In this document: positions 17,315 to 26,154 of the stretch, piece by piece
Layout: each line of letters opens with the position of its first letter
Position numbering within the stretch: position 1 is the stretch's first letter
Assembly (NCBI RefSeq): GCF_003205205.1
Contig: NZ_QJRL01000015.1
Span: forward strand, 50,703 to 114,702
DNA: 64,000 nucleotides
Source of the DNA: Pseudomonas sp. LB-090624
Lineage (GTDB): Bacteria > Pseudomonadota > Gammaproteobacteria > Pseudomonadales > Pseudomonadaceae
Direction of reading: 5' to 3'
Position numbers and translations under genes: made by a program
Notes under the pieces: generated by a model
Database searches by the model: none
What the model was told of the DNA's origin: nothing
Seen by the model: the letters and a program-made list of their open reading frames with translations, nothing else

Positions 17315-18729
17315 GCGAACCAGCCCTGCAACCACAGCGGGCCAGCCTGGCCCAGGTCGCGATAGGCCCAACCGCGCAGGCCGTCCCGGGTTTCGATGCG
17401 GTAATAGTCGCGGCGCACATCGCCACCATCCCACCAGCCCGACTCAATGCGCTCGGCCAGGCCCTGTACCTGGTAACCGGCGTCATTCAACGCCACCGGC
17501 GCCTGCAGCAACCAACCTGGGCGACTGCCCGGGGCAACCGGCATAGAGCCCTGGACACCCTGCTCTACCCGCTGCCAGGCGCATTCGGGGCGGTGGTCGG
17601 CTGCCGCGCACAAGCCTTTCACAGCCTCATCGCCCAGGCGCGCGCGCAGCCGCTCACGTAATTGATCCCAGGGTTGCGCCTGTTGCGGCCGTGGGTCGAA
17701 CAGCGCCTGGTGCTGCGGCACGAAGGCTGGCAAGTCCTCGGCGACCAGGCGCAGGTTGCGCACCGGTGCCGGGATGCGCAGTGGCTCCAGGCGCCCACGG
17801 GCCAGTTCGAACAGCATCGCGGCATCGCGTTCGGCCGCCAGCAAGCCCACCTTGAGCAAGGTATCCGGCCCTTCGACATGCTCCAGGTGCAGGCAGAAGC
17901 GCTGCACGCCGCAGTCGCGCCCGGCCAGGAATGCCGCCAGGTCGTTGAGCATTCGCCGCAGCGGGAATAACAGTGCCTGGTGCGATTCGACGTCGAAGTT
18001 CAGTTCCAGTCGGGTTTCGAAGCGGTCCGGAGGCTGATAGAAGTCCAACCCCAGGTTACGCAGCCCCAGCAGCTGGTCGAGGTGAAGCTGCACCTGCGAC
18101 GTAAAGCGCCTGGCCAGGGTATCGCGCGGCAAGGCCAGGACTTGGCCCAACTGCCGCAGGCCCATGCGGGCAAAGGCTTCGGCGGCCTCTGGCGGCAGGC
18201 CGACCCGGTTGATTGGCATGTGCAGCAGCGCTGCACGGGTGGTGTCCGCGTCGCTCACGGCCAGCCCGTCGTGCGCATTGGCGAGCATGCGTGCCGCCAC
18301 CGGGTTGCTGGCCAGCACAATGCGTTGACGCAGGCCGAGCTCGGCCAGTTCCTGGCGCAGGCGTGCTTGCAACAAGGGCCAGGGACCGAACAGCTGCAGG
18401 CTGGAGCCTACTTCCAGCAGCAGTGCCCGTGGGTAATGCAGGCTGACCTGGGCACTGAAACGGTAGGCCCAGGCTGCCAGCAGCTGCTGCATCTGGTCGA
18501 TGCGGCCGGGGTCGGTTTCGACGCAGGTGAACCCATCCGCCAAGGCACGTGCTGCCGTCAGGGTTTGCCCGGCTCGCAGGCCAAGTGCCGCCGCAGCCGG
18601 GTTGACTGCCTGTAACACGCGCCGTTGGGTCGGCCCGCCAATGAGCACCAATGGGGTATCGGGATCGTCGCGCTCACGCAGGACGGTGTCCAGCGCCAGC
18701 TGCGGCAGCAGGATGCAGGCCCAGAGCAT
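17311..18729 (-). CDS. imuB: ImuB, Y-family polymerase-like translesion protein
   Basis: 472 residues. The N terminus (LWACILLPQLALDTVLRERD) resembles Y-family polymerases but lacks the intact catalytic acidic set, the hallmark of ImuB. The HhH-containing region MGLRQLGQVLALPRDTLARR follows. The C terminus (GLRGWAYRDLGQAGPLWLQG) is the conserved ImuB tail. ImuB is the adaptor that links DnaE2 and ImuA to the beta clamp. Four-base overlap with dnaE2 and a 6-base gap after imuA show one transcript. Confidence 0.94.
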   Translation of the reverse strand: MLWACILLPQLALDTVLRERDDPDTPLVLIGGPTQRRVLQAVNPAAAALGLRAGQTLTAARALADGFTCVETDPGRIDQMQQLLAAWAYRFSAQVSLHYPRALLLEVGSSLQLFGPWPLLQARLRQELAELGLRQRIVLASNPVAARMLANAHDGLAVSDADTTRAALLHMPINRVGLPPEAAEAFARMGLRQLGQVLALPRDTLARRFTSQVQLHLDQLLGLRNLGLDFYQPPDRFETRLELNFDVESHQALLFPLRRMLNDLAAFLAGRDCGVQRFCLHLEHVEGPDTLLKVGLLAAERDAAMLFELARGRLEPLRIPAPVRNLRLVAEDLPAFVPQHQALFDPRPQQAQPWDQLRERLRARLGDEAVKGLCAAADHRPECAWQRVEQGVQGSMPVAPGSRPGWLLQAPVALNDAGYQVQGLAERIESGWWDGGDVRRDYYRIETRDGLRGWAYRDLGQAGPLWLQGWFA

Positions 18730-18735
18730 GCTGCA

Positions 18736-19356
18736 TCAGCCCCGCACCGGGCAGGCGATGGGCAGCGCTGGCGCCATGCCGCCGCGGCTTTTCAGGACGC
18801 GCCATTGCGCCGGACGGGTGTCGACGGCAATGCGCAGGGCTGCCGGTGACGGGTTGTGTGCAGCCTGTTGCGGCCTGCAGGCGAAGGCCAAGGCCTGGCC
18901 GGTTTCGGCGGCCACCTGCAAGCGCCGCAGGGCACGGTCGTCGGCACGTTCCGGCCAGCACAGCACAGCCGCGCAACTGCCCGAGCGCAGGCACTGTTCG
19001 GCAGCCCAAAGGGCATCGGCAGGCGCAGCATCCACCTGCACCAACCAGCGAAGGTCTACCCCCGCTGCCTGCCAGGCCGGGGCATAAGGAATGAAAGGCG
19101 GCGCCACCAGCACCACCCGGCTGGCTGCAGCGGTCACCCGGGCCAAGGTTGGCCACAGCAGTTGCAATTCGCCACACCCGGGGCTGGCCAATAACAATTC
19201 GCTCAGTGCTGATGCGGGCCACCCGCCTTCCGGTAAACGTTCGTCGAGCGCCGCATGGCCGGTCGGCTGCAACCCGAGTGGCCGCGCCTGGTCCTGCCGG
19301 CCGCGCCATATCCGCCGCTGGTCAAGCAGCCGGTCGAGGTCGACCACCGCGCCCAT
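18736..19356 (-). CDS. imuA: ImuA, RecA-like translesion accessory protein (SulA-related annotation)
   Basis: 206 residues with a RecA-like core: ALDERLPEGGWPASALSELL at residues 33-52, and a degenerate nucleotide-binding region. Proteins in this position are often named SulA-like or ImuA. Its ATG shares one base with the lexA2 stop (TGATG), so translation is coupled. It works with ImuB and DnaE2 in the SOS-type mutasome. Confidence 0.9.
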   Translation of the reverse strand: MGAVVDLDRLLDQRRIWRGRQDQARPLGLQPTGHAALDERLPEGGWPASALSELLLASPGCGELQLLWPTLARVTAAASRVVLVAPPFIPYAPAWQAAGVDLRWLVQVDAAPADALWAAEQCLRSGSCAAVLCWPERADDRALRRLQVAAETGQALAFACRPQQAAHNPSPAALRIAVDTRPAQWRVLKSRGGMAPALPIACPVRG

Positions 19357-19973
19357 CAGTCGCGCCTCAGCAAGCCGCAGAACACGCCTTCGATGAAGAA
19401 CTCCTGCTCTGGCTGCACATCGATGGGGGCATAGGCCGGGTTGCGGGGCAACAGCCGGTAATGCTTGCCCTGGCGTTGCAGGCGCTTGATGGTCACTTCG
19501 CCGTCCAGGCGGGCAACCACGACCTGCCCGTCGCGGGCATCTGCCTGCTGCAGGATACCGACCAGGTCACCGTCGAAGATGCCGTCGTCGATCATCGAGT
19601 CGCCACGCACCTTCAACAGGTAGTCGGGGGTACGCCGGAACAGGCTGGGGTCGAGCAGCAGCTGCTCGTGGATATCGACGTCAGGGCCGATGGGGGCGCC
19701 TGCCGCCACCTGGCCCAGCACCGGCACTTCGAGGATTTCTGGCCGGCGCAGCGGTGCCGCCAGGCGAATGCCCCGCGCCTGGTTCGGCGTGACATCGATG
19801 TAGCCGGCCTGGCACAAGGCCGTGATGTGCTTGCGGGCGACGCTGCGCGAAGCAAAACCGAAGCGTGTGGCGATATCGGCCAGGCTCGGGGGCTGGCCGT
19901 GATCGGCGATACGCTCACGGATGAATTCGAAGATGGCGCGGCGTTTGGGGGTAAGGTTGTCCATGGAGCACAT
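19356..19973 (-). CDS. lexA2: LexA2 SOS repressor
   Basis: 205 residues. A winged HTH (LTPKRRAIFEFIRERIADHG; PSLADIATRFGFASRSVARK) is followed by the Ala-Gly self-cleavage site in VAAGAPIG, the catalytic Ser in VRGDSMIDDG and the Lys in GEVTIKRLQ. It represses its own mutagenesis operon until RecA-stimulated autocleavage. AAAGGAG 5-6 bases upstream fixes ATG 19973; the next ATG (19964) has no ribosome site. The first gene of the lexA2-imuA-imuB-dnaE2 operon. Confidence 0.94.
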   Translation of the reverse strand: MCSMDNLTPKRRAIFEFIRERIADHGQPPSLADIATRFGFASRSVARKHITALCQAGYIDVTPNQARGIRLAAPLRRPEILEVPVLGQVAAGAPIGPDVDIHEQLLLDPSLFRRTPDYLLKVRGDSMIDDGIFDGDLVGILQQADARDGQVVVARLDGEVTIKRLQRQGKHYRLLPRNPAYAPIDVQPEQEFFIEGVFCGLLRRD

Positions 19974-19980
19974 TTGTACT
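19967..19980 (-). promoter_or_regulatory. LexA2 operator, AGTAC-N4-GTGCT
   Basis: Reverse strand reads AGTACAAATGTGCT, a match to the P. putida LexA2 box (GTAC-N4-GTGC) described for the lexA2 cassette. It covers the end of the ribosome-binding site and the lexA2 start codon, so bound LexA2 would sit directly on the translation start. No second copy was seen elsewhere in the window by eye. Confidence 0.85.
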
Positions 19981-20065
19981 CCTTTCGAGGCGCGCTGAAT
20001 AGCCCCCTTTGTCGTCAGCTTTCGCTATGATCCCCGGGCCTGTGTTTTTTTGATCTGGATACCCG

Positions 20066-20722
20066 ATGCTGACTGCCCTGCTGTTCGACCTGGATGGAAC
20101 CCTGACCGACACCGACACCTTGCACCTGGAGGCGTTTCGCCAGCTGCTACGGGAGCAGGACGGCCGCGAGCTGAGCCAGGCACAGTTCGAAGCCCAGGTG
20201 AGCGGCCGCGCCAATGGTGAACTGTTCGCCGAGCTGTTCAGTGGCGCCAGTCGCGAACAATGCCTGGCCCTGGCCGACCGCAAGGAGGCACTGTTCCGCG
20301 ATATGTCGCCCTCATTGCAACCGCTGCCGGGCCTGTTGCGCCTGCTGGAGTACGCCCAGACGCGCGGCATCGGCATGTGCGTGGTCACCAACGCACCGCG
20401 GCTGAACGCCGAGCACATGCTCAAGGCCATGGGCCTGGGCCAGCGCTTCGAGCATGTGCTGGTGGCCGAGGAACTGGCCCGGCCCAAGCCAGACCCGCTG
20501 CCCTACCTTACCGGCCTGCAGCGGCTGGGTGCCGAGGCCGGACAGGCGCTGGCTTTCGAGGATTCTCTGCCGGGCGTGGCGGCAGCCAGTGGCGCGGGGA
20601 TCTTCACCGTGGGCGTTGCCACCACGCAGACGCCGGAGCGACTACTCGCCGCGGGTGCGCAGCGGGTGATACAGGACTTTACCGACCCAGCGCTATGGGC
20701 GTTGATCGAGTCCATGCAGTGA
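20066..20722 (+). CDS. HAD-superfamily phosphatase (beta-phosphoglucomutase/CbbY-like)
   Basis: 218 residues. HAD motif I LLFDLDGTLTDTDT is at residues 5-18; motif II lies in CVVTNAPRLNAEHML; motif III/IV are RPKPDPLPYLTGL and AFEDSLPGVAAA. The alpha-helical cap between motifs I and II is the subclass I type. Likely a sugar-phosphate or nucleotide phosphatase. It is transcribed away from lexA2 with 92 bases between the starts; the ribosome site is weak. Confidence 0.87.
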   Translation: MLTALLFDLDGTLTDTDTLHLEAFRQLLREQDGRELSQAQFEAQVSGRANGELFAELFSGASREQCLALADRKEALFRDMSPSLQPLPGLLRLLEYAQTRGIGMCVVTNAPRLNAEHMLKAMGLGQRFEHVLVAEELARPKPDPLPYLTGLQRLGAEAGQALAFEDSLPGVAAASGAGIFTVGVATTQTPERLLAAGAQRVIQDFTDPALWALIESMQ

Positions 20723-20801
20723 GCCTTCGGGGCCTCTTTGCCGCCCCCGGTTTTCACCTCAACAGGCAAGATTCTGCAATTGCCCACGCTCAGGCCGCCC
20801 C

Positions 20802-21713
20802 ATGCTGATCGACGAAGAACTGACCCTCAAAAAACTGGACACCTTCCTCGCGTTCATGCGCACCGGCAACCTTGGCCGCGCCGCCGCCGAACTGTCCACC
20901 AGCGCCGTCAGCGTGCACCGCGCCATCCATTCACTGGAAAGCGCGCTGCGCTGCCCGCTGTTCAAGCACGAAGGCCGCCAGCTGATCCCGCTGGAAAGTG
21001 CCTACGTACTGGAAAAGAAAGCTCGCCAGCTGATCCAGGACGCTGAACAGATGGTGCGCCAGACCCGCGAAGCCGCCGGTTTCTATGCCGAGCGTTTCCG
21101 CCTGGGCGCACTCTACTCGCTCACGGTGAAAACCGTGCCCAAACTGGTCATGGGCCTGAAACTGCGCCGCAGTGAACTCAACATCGACCTGACCCTGGGT
21201 TCCAACGTCGACCTACTGCAGCGCCTGAAGAACCACGAGCTGGAAGCCGTACTCGTTTCCCTCGACGAAAGTGTCAGCGACCCGGCCTGCGAACAACTGC
21301 CGCTGTTCTCCGACGACATCTACCTCGCCGTGCCCACCGACTCGCCCTTCGCCGGGCAGGCCGAAGTGGATCTGGCCGACCTCGCCGACTCCACCTTCAT
21401 CACCCTCACCCAAGGCTTCGCGACTCATCGCGATGGCGCACGGGTGTTCCAGCAAGCTGGTTTCGAACCGAAGGTGGCCATGCAGGTGAACGATATCTTC
21501 ACCTTGCTCAGCATGGTCAGCTCGGGGGTTGGCTTTGCCTTGCTGCCCGGGCGCATCGCGGCGGTGTACGAAAACCGCGTCAGGTTGATCGCCTTGCAGC
21601 CGCAATATCGCCTGCAGCAGCATATCGGCGTGGTATTTCTGAAGGCGCGGGAGCGGGAGCCGAACCTGCTGGCATTGCTGGCGGAATGCCGCATGTACAG
21701 CCTGGAACGCTGA
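20802..21713 (+). CDS. LysR-family transcriptional regulator
   Basis: 303 residues. The HTH begins at LTLKKLDTFLAFMRTGNLGR with ELSTSAVSVHRAIHSLESAL as recognition region, and a LysR effector domain follows. It resembles the MdcR group that regulates malonate use, but no malonate genes are near. Its last 134 bases overlap, tail to tail, the long C-terminal end of the convergent transporter gene. Target unknown; the transporter is the nearest candidate. Confidence 0.87.
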   Translation: MLIDEELTLKKLDTFLAFMRTGNLGRAAAELSTSAVSVHRAIHSLESALRCPLFKHEGRQLIPLESAYVLEKKARQLIQDAEQMVRQTREAAGFYAERFRLGALYSLTVKTVPKLVMGLKLRRSELNIDLTLGSNVDLLQRLKNHELEAVLVSLDESVSDPACEQLPLFSDDIYLAVPTDSPFAGQAEVDLADLADSTFITLTQGFATHRDGARVFQQAGFEPKVAMQVNDIFTLLSMVSSGVGFALLPGRIAAVYENRVRLIALQPQYRLQQHIGVVFLKAREREPNLLALLAECRMYSLER

Positions 21714-23031
21714 GCTGCCGTGCAGCCTGACGCCCGTGTAGCCATACCGCCAACGCCGCCAGCCCGGCAGGCAGCAGCAGCGCAGCGAAAACCTGGGAGA
21801 AGCTCCAGCCCAGCGCCAGCATCTGCGCCCCGGCAAAGGCACTGAGCACGGCGCCGATGCGGCCGATGCCACTCATCCAACTGGCCCCGGTCGCCCGCGC
21901 TTGGGTTGGATAAAAGGCCGCTGCCAACGCGTTCATGCCAACACTTGCGCCATTCAGGCCAAAGCCCACGGCGCTGGCAACCACGCACAGCCAGGCGAAG
22001 TCTGTGGCCACCTGGCCGATGGCAAAAATCACCGCACCGCTGAACAGGAAGGTCAGCACCAGCACCCGCTGTGCCGGATAGCGGTCCATCGCCCAGCCCA
22101 CCGAAACAGCCCCCAGCGGCCCGCCGATCTGGAAACAGGCCGTGACGATGGCTGCTTCGGACACCGAAAAGCCACCGCCCTCCTTCACCAGCGTCGGCAG
22201 CCAACCACTGAACAGATACACCAGGAACAACGCCAGCACGTAGCCGACCCAGAGCATGCAAGTACCAAAGCGATACTGGGGCGACAAGACAGTACCGATC
22301 GCACCGCCCGCCGGCAGGCCTTTGCCGGGCATGACAAAGGTACTGTCCGCGTTGACCTGCCCTGGCGCCAGGCGGCGAACGATGTCCAGGATACGTTGGC
22401 GATTCGCGCCTTTGCTGACCAGGAAGGTCACCGATTCGGGCAGGCGCCAGTACAGCAGCGGCAAGACCAATAGCGGCAATGCCCCGCCCATTGCCAGCAC
22501 GCTGCGCCAGCCCAGGTTGGGGATCATCCAGGCGCTGACGAAGCCGCCAAACGCCGCGCCCATGGAGAAGCCGCAGAACGCCAACGTGATCAACAGCGAG
22601 CGGCTACGTGCCGGGGCATATTCACTGACCAGCGTGCTGGCATTGGGCATGGCCGCCCCCAGCCCCAGGCCGGTGAGAAAACGCAGCGTCACCAAGGTTT
22701 CCAGATTGGGGGAAAAGGCTGAGGCCAAGGTAAATGAACCAAACAGCAGGACGCTGCACAGTAACACCGCCTTGCGCCCATGGCGGTCAGCCAAAGGACC
22801 CGCGACCAGCGCGCCGAGGGCCAGGCCGATCAAGGCAGCGCTCAATACCGGGCCTAGGCTCTGCGCACCCAGGTTCCAGTCACTTTTCAGTTGCGGGGCA
22901 ATGAAGCCGATGATGGCCACGTCCAGGCCATCAAGGGCAATGATCAGAAAGCCAAGGAACACCACCCATTTCTGGTAGCGGCCGATGGGTTGCCGATCGA
23001 TCAGCTGGCGCACGTCAAGCGGGTTGTTCAT
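21580..23031 (-). CDS. MFS transporter, aromatic acid:H+ symporter type
   Basis: 483 residues, 12 predicted membrane segments. The family signature DGLDVAIIGFIAPQL is in the first helix and the loop 2-3 motif ADRHGRKAVLL is present, as in PcaK/BenK-type carriers. ATG 23031 has AGGTG upstream. The core seems to end near LAVWLHGRQAARQ. About 45 further residues (proline/alanine-rich) come from reading into the antisense of the neighbouring LysR gene, which suggests a lost stop codon. Likely imports an aromatic or related acid for the NIPSNAP/flavoprotein/SDR operon upstream on the same strand, 75 bases away. Confidence 0.86.
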   Translation of the reverse strand: MNNPLDVRQLIDRQPIGRYQKWVVFLGFLIIALDGLDVAIIGFIAPQLKSDWNLGAQSLGPVLSAALIGLALGALVAGPLADRHGRKAVLLCSVLLFGSFTLASAFSPNLETLVTLRFLTGLGLGAAMPNASTLVSEYAPARSRSLLITLAFCGFSMGAAFGGFVSAWMIPNLGWRSVLAMGGALPLLVLPLLYWRLPESVTFLVSKGANRQRILDIVRRLAPGQVNADSTFVMPGKGLPAGGAIGTVLSPQYRFGTCMLWVGYVLALFLVYLFSGWLPTLVKEGGGFSVSEAAIVTACFQIGGPLGAVSVGWAMDRYPAQRVLVLTFLFSGAVIFAIGQVATDFAWLCVVASAVGFGLNGASVGMNALAAAFYPTQARATGASWMSGIGRIGAVLSAFAGAQMLALGWSFSQVFAALLLPAGLAALAVWLHGRQAARQLSVPGCTCGIPPAMPAGSAPAPAPSEIPRRYAAAGDIAAARRST

Positions 23032-23105
23032 GGGTATCACCTGTTGTTGTTTTTATGGGGGTGTATCGGGGCCGCGTTGCGGCCCAACCGCCAGCACACG
23101 CAACA

Positions 23106-23435
23106 TCACCACCGGCTGAGGCTGGGCAGGTGCGCAGGCCTGATGATCCGCGTTTCCTGCGCCACCACCAGGTCGCGGGTGGCATGCAGGTACGCGGCAA
23201 AGTCCGGGTCGGCGTCGCGCGCGGCACTGCGCTTTTCAAAGTCATCAAGGCTGTCGTAGCCCCACAAGTGCACCACCTGGTTCAGCGGGCCGATGCTGCT
23301 GGTATAGAACCCCAGTGGTGGGCCGAGATGGCGTAGCAGGATCGGCAGCGCCAGCTGGTCGAAAGCGTCGAGAAAAGCCGCCATGCCACGCGGGCGGATG
23401 GTGTAGATGCGGTGGTCAACCACAGGCTTGTCCAT
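23106..23435 (-). CDS. NIPSNAP-family protein
   Basis: 109 residues with the NIPSNAP/dimeric alpha-beta barrel signature: DHRIYTIRPRGMAAFLDAFD at the start and VVHLWGYDSLDDFEKRSAAR in the middle. Small proteins of this type occur in catabolic operons for aromatic and terpenoid compounds, with unclear biochemical roles. The ATG shares one base with the stop of the flavoprotein gene (TGATG), with GGAGG 8 bases upstream. Confidence 0.85.
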   Translation of the reverse strand: MDKPVVDHRIYTIRPRGMAAFLDAFDQLALPILLRHLGPPLGFYTSSIGPLNQVVHLWGYDSLDDFEKRSAARDADPDFAAYLHATRDLVVAQETRIIRPAHLPSLSRW

Positions 23436-25153
23436 CACGCCACCTCCTGCGCGTTGCCCACCGCTGCCAACCCTTGCTCGACACCTGCCAGGTGGCGCCC
23501 GGTGATGTAGCCAAAGGTCATGATCGGCCCCAGGGTGATACCCGCCCCGGGGTAGTTGCCCCCCATGATGCTGGCGCGGTCATTACCTACGGCATACAGG
23601 CCATCGATGGCCTGGCCGTCGGCCGCCAGCACTTCGCCAACCACGCTGGTGCGTAGCCCGTCGAATGTGCCAAGGTCGCCCATGATCACCTTCACGGCAA
23701 AGTACGGCCCCTCAGCCACCGGTGCCACGCAGGGGTTCGGCTGCTGCTGCGGGTCGGCCAGGTAGCGGTTGAAGCTAGTGCTGCCCCGCCCGAACTGGCG
23801 GTCTTCACCGTGAACTGCTCCGAGGTTGTAAGCGCGCACGGTCTGCTCCAACCCTTGTGCATCGATCCCGGCCTTGGCGGCCAGCTCGGCCAGGGTCTTG
23901 CCCTTGAGCAGGTAGCCGTTGCGCAACAATGGCCCCAGCGGCATCGGCGCAGGCTTGGCGTAACCCAGGCCGTACTTGGCCAAGGTGCGGCGGTCGCACA
24001 CCAGCCACATGGCCGTTTCCGCCTGCCCTTCACAGGCCCCGATCAGCGCTGCGCCCACGTCATGGTAGGAATTCGACTCGTTGGTGAAACGCCGGCCCGA
24101 ACGCAGCACACCGATCACACCGGGTTTGTAACGGTCCAGCAAATGCGGAAAGGCTATATGCCGCCCGCCTGCCACCGGCACCTTCGACACGGGCATCCAC
24201 GCGGCGGGTGCCTGCAGACGGATATCGACCCTGGCCCCCAACGCCTCGGCCATCCGCGCACCATCACCGGTATTGCCCGCCGGCACCGGCGAAAAATGCT
24301 CGCCGCCACGCCGCACATGTGGGTAGGCCTGGCGCAGCCGTTGCACATCGTGGGAGAAGCCACCACAGGCCAGCACCACCCCACGCCGGGCCTGGATGCA
24401 CAGCTCGCCGCCGGCCTGCTCGGCCAAGGCACCCACCACGCGGCCACCTTCTTGCAGCAACTGCCGCGCCGGCGTACCCGTCAGGATCGGTATGCCCAGG
24501 TCCAGCGCCGAACGCACCAGCCGCGCCGCCAGGGCATTACCGCTGGTAACCTGGGTGCCACGGCGGTACAGGGCCAGCTCCTTCACATGAGTCATCAGCC
24601 GCTTGGCTACATAAAGGAACGAGGTCAACGAACGGGTAGCATTGAAGAAGTGCTTGAGGTCGGCATTCGAGGAATTGAACATCATGCCGATGAAGGTGAT
24701 GGTTTTCAGCGGCGGGCGCAGGCGTGCCATGTCCTGGCCGAGACCGCGAATGTCATAGGGGGCGGCCAGTATCGAACGGCCAACGTCAACGCCTCCTTCG
24801 ACCTGCGGGTGATAGTCGGGGTATAGCGTAGGCACGAACTTCACGGCCGTCTCGCGCTCGAAAAACGCCACCATTTGTGGGGCGTACTGCAAGAATGCCT
24901 CGACACCCTCAGCATCGAAGCACGCGCCTGCTTCGTTGCGCAGGTAGGTCATGGCCGCCGCGTGGCTGTCGCTACCGCCGTACGGGTTGCCTGGCACCCA
25001 GAGCACGCCGCCGGAAAATGCCGTGGTGCCGCCGAAGCAGTCGTCCTTTTCGATGACAACCACCTCCAGGCCACGTTTTTTCGCCGTGATCGCGGTCGCC
25101 AGGCCACCGGCCCCTGCACCTATCACCAGCACATCGCAATGGCGCGTATTCAT
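23435..25153 (-). CDS. FAD-dependent oxidoreductase (3-ketosteroid dehydrogenase/fumarate reductase flavoprotein type)
   Basis: 572 residues. The N-terminal dinucleotide fold is DVLVIGAGAGGLATAITAKK, with the GGTTAFSGGVLWVPGNP segment characteristic of KstD and related flavoproteins; RRGVVLACGGFSHD is in the middle. The C-terminal FAD-closing segment is GNYPGAGITLGPIMTFGYI. It would dehydrogenate or reduce a C-C bond in a cyclic or enone substrate. Coupled on both sides (ATGA with the SDR gene, TGATG with NIPSNAP). The substrate is not readable. Confidence 0.87.
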   Translation of the reverse strand: MNTRHCDVLVIGAGAGGLATAITAKKRGLEVVVIEKDDCFGGTTAFSGGVLWVPGNPYGGSDSHAAAMTYLRNEAGACFDAEGVEAFLQYAPQMVAFFERETAVKFVPTLYPDYHPQVEGGVDVGRSILAAPYDIRGLGQDMARLRPPLKTITFIGMMFNSSNADLKHFFNATRSLTSFLYVAKRLMTHVKELALYRRGTQVTSGNALAARLVRSALDLGIPILTGTPARQLLQEGGRVVGALAEQAGGELCIQARRGVVLACGGFSHDVQRLRQAYPHVRRGGEHFSPVPAGNTGDGARMAEALGARVDIRLQAPAAWMPVSKVPVAGGRHIAFPHLLDRYKPGVIGVLRSGRRFTNESNSYHDVGAALIGACEGQAETAMWLVCDRRTLAKYGLGYAKPAPMPLGPLLRNGYLLKGKTLAELAAKAGIDAQGLEQTVRAYNLGAVHGEDRQFGRGSTSFNRYLADPQQQPNPCVAPVAEGPYFAVKVIMGDLGTFDGLRTSVVGEVLAADGQAIDGLYAVGNDRASIMGGNYPGAGITLGPIMTFGYITGRHLAGVEQGLAAVGNAQEVA

Positions 25154-25977
25154 TGGCCTGCCCCCTCGAAACCCGGGCGCGGGATCAGGGCCATCGGCAT
25201 GCTCTCCAGCCCGCCATCCACGGTCAGCTCAGCACCGTTGATATAGTCGGCGCGGCGGCTGGCCAGGAACAGCACAGCCTCGGCGATGTCTTGTGGTTCG
25301 CCGATGCGTTGATTGGCAGTCATGGCGCTGCGCTGGCGCTCCACCGCTGGGTCGGCATAGAACGCCGCCGACAATGGCGTGCGAATCAACCCAGGGCACA
25401 CCGCATTGCTGCGCACACCGCGCGGCCCCCATTCCACGGCAATCTGGCGTGACAGCATGCTGACCCCGGCTTTGGCCGCGCTGTAGGCGCCGCTGTTGGG
25501 CTGCGGATAATGGGCAGCAATCGAGGCCACGTGCACCATGCGGCCTTGGCCGCGGGCCAACATCGAGCGGCCAAAGGCCTGGGCGCATAACAGGTAGCCA
25601 CTCAGGTTGACCGCGAGCACCTGGTTCCAGTGTTCAAGGCTCAACGTGTCCAGTGCGCCGGGGCGCAGCACGCTGGCATTGTTGACCAGTACATCGCAGC
25701 GCCCATGCAGCGCTTGTACCTGGGCGGCGGCCTGCTCCACGCTGGCCGGGTCGGCAATGTCACAGGCCAGGGCAGTGATTTCGCCGGCACTGTGCTCACC
25801 CATTGTGGCCGCCAGTTCGCGGCATTTGCCCAGGTCGCGGTCCAGCAGCACCACATGGGCCTGCTGTTCGACCAGCGCAGCAGCCAGCGCCGCACCAATG
25901 CCACCGGCCGCGCCGGTAATCACGCAGACGGCCGAATCCAGGCCCAGCCACTGAGAGGGAATCTTGTTGTTGTGCAT
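25150..25977 (-). CDS. Short-chain dehydrogenase/reductase
   Basis: 275 residues, classical SDR. The cofactor motif VITGAAGGIGAALAAAL starts near residue 20, VNNASVL lies in strand 4, and the catalytic Ser and YxxxK occur in VASIAAHYPQ and GAYSAAKAG. The acidic residue after strand 2 (LLDRD) suggests NAD preference. ATG 25977 has GGAGAG 5 bases upstream; a much longer in-frame extension crosses the divergent AraC gene and is not real. First gene of the SDR-flavoprotein-NIPSNAP operon. Confidence 0.9.
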   Translation of the reverse strand: MHNNKIPSQWLGLDSAVCVITGAAGGIGAALAAALVEQQAHVVLLDRDLGKCRELAATMGEHSAGEITALACDIADPASVEQAAAQVQALHGRCDVLVNNASVLRPGALDTLSLEHWNQVLAVNLSGYLLCAQAFGRSMLARGQGRMVHVASIAAHYPQPNSGAYSAAKAGVSMLSRQIAVEWGPRGVRSNAVCPGLIRTPLSAAFYADPAVERQRSAMTANQRIGEPQDIAEAVLFLASRRADYINGAELTVDGGLESMPMALIPRPGFEGAGQ

Positions 25978-26154
25978 GCAGCTCTCCAGAGTGTCGCTTG
26001 TTCTGGGCCACAGCCTATGGCCGGCAGGCACATCGGCAGAATGGACAAAACCTGCAACCCGCACCACATTCCGGTCAATTTCTCCCCGGTACCCTGAACC
26101 CTGCGTGTCGCTATGGCACAGTGGCCCTGTAGCGGACAGAACAATTACAACAAC
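25978..26154. promoter_or_regulatory. Divergent promoter region SDR operon / AraC gene
   Basis: 177 bases between divergent starts, the natural place for an AraC-type activator to control the SDR operon. No repeated half-site could be fixed by eye. Confidence 0.35.
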
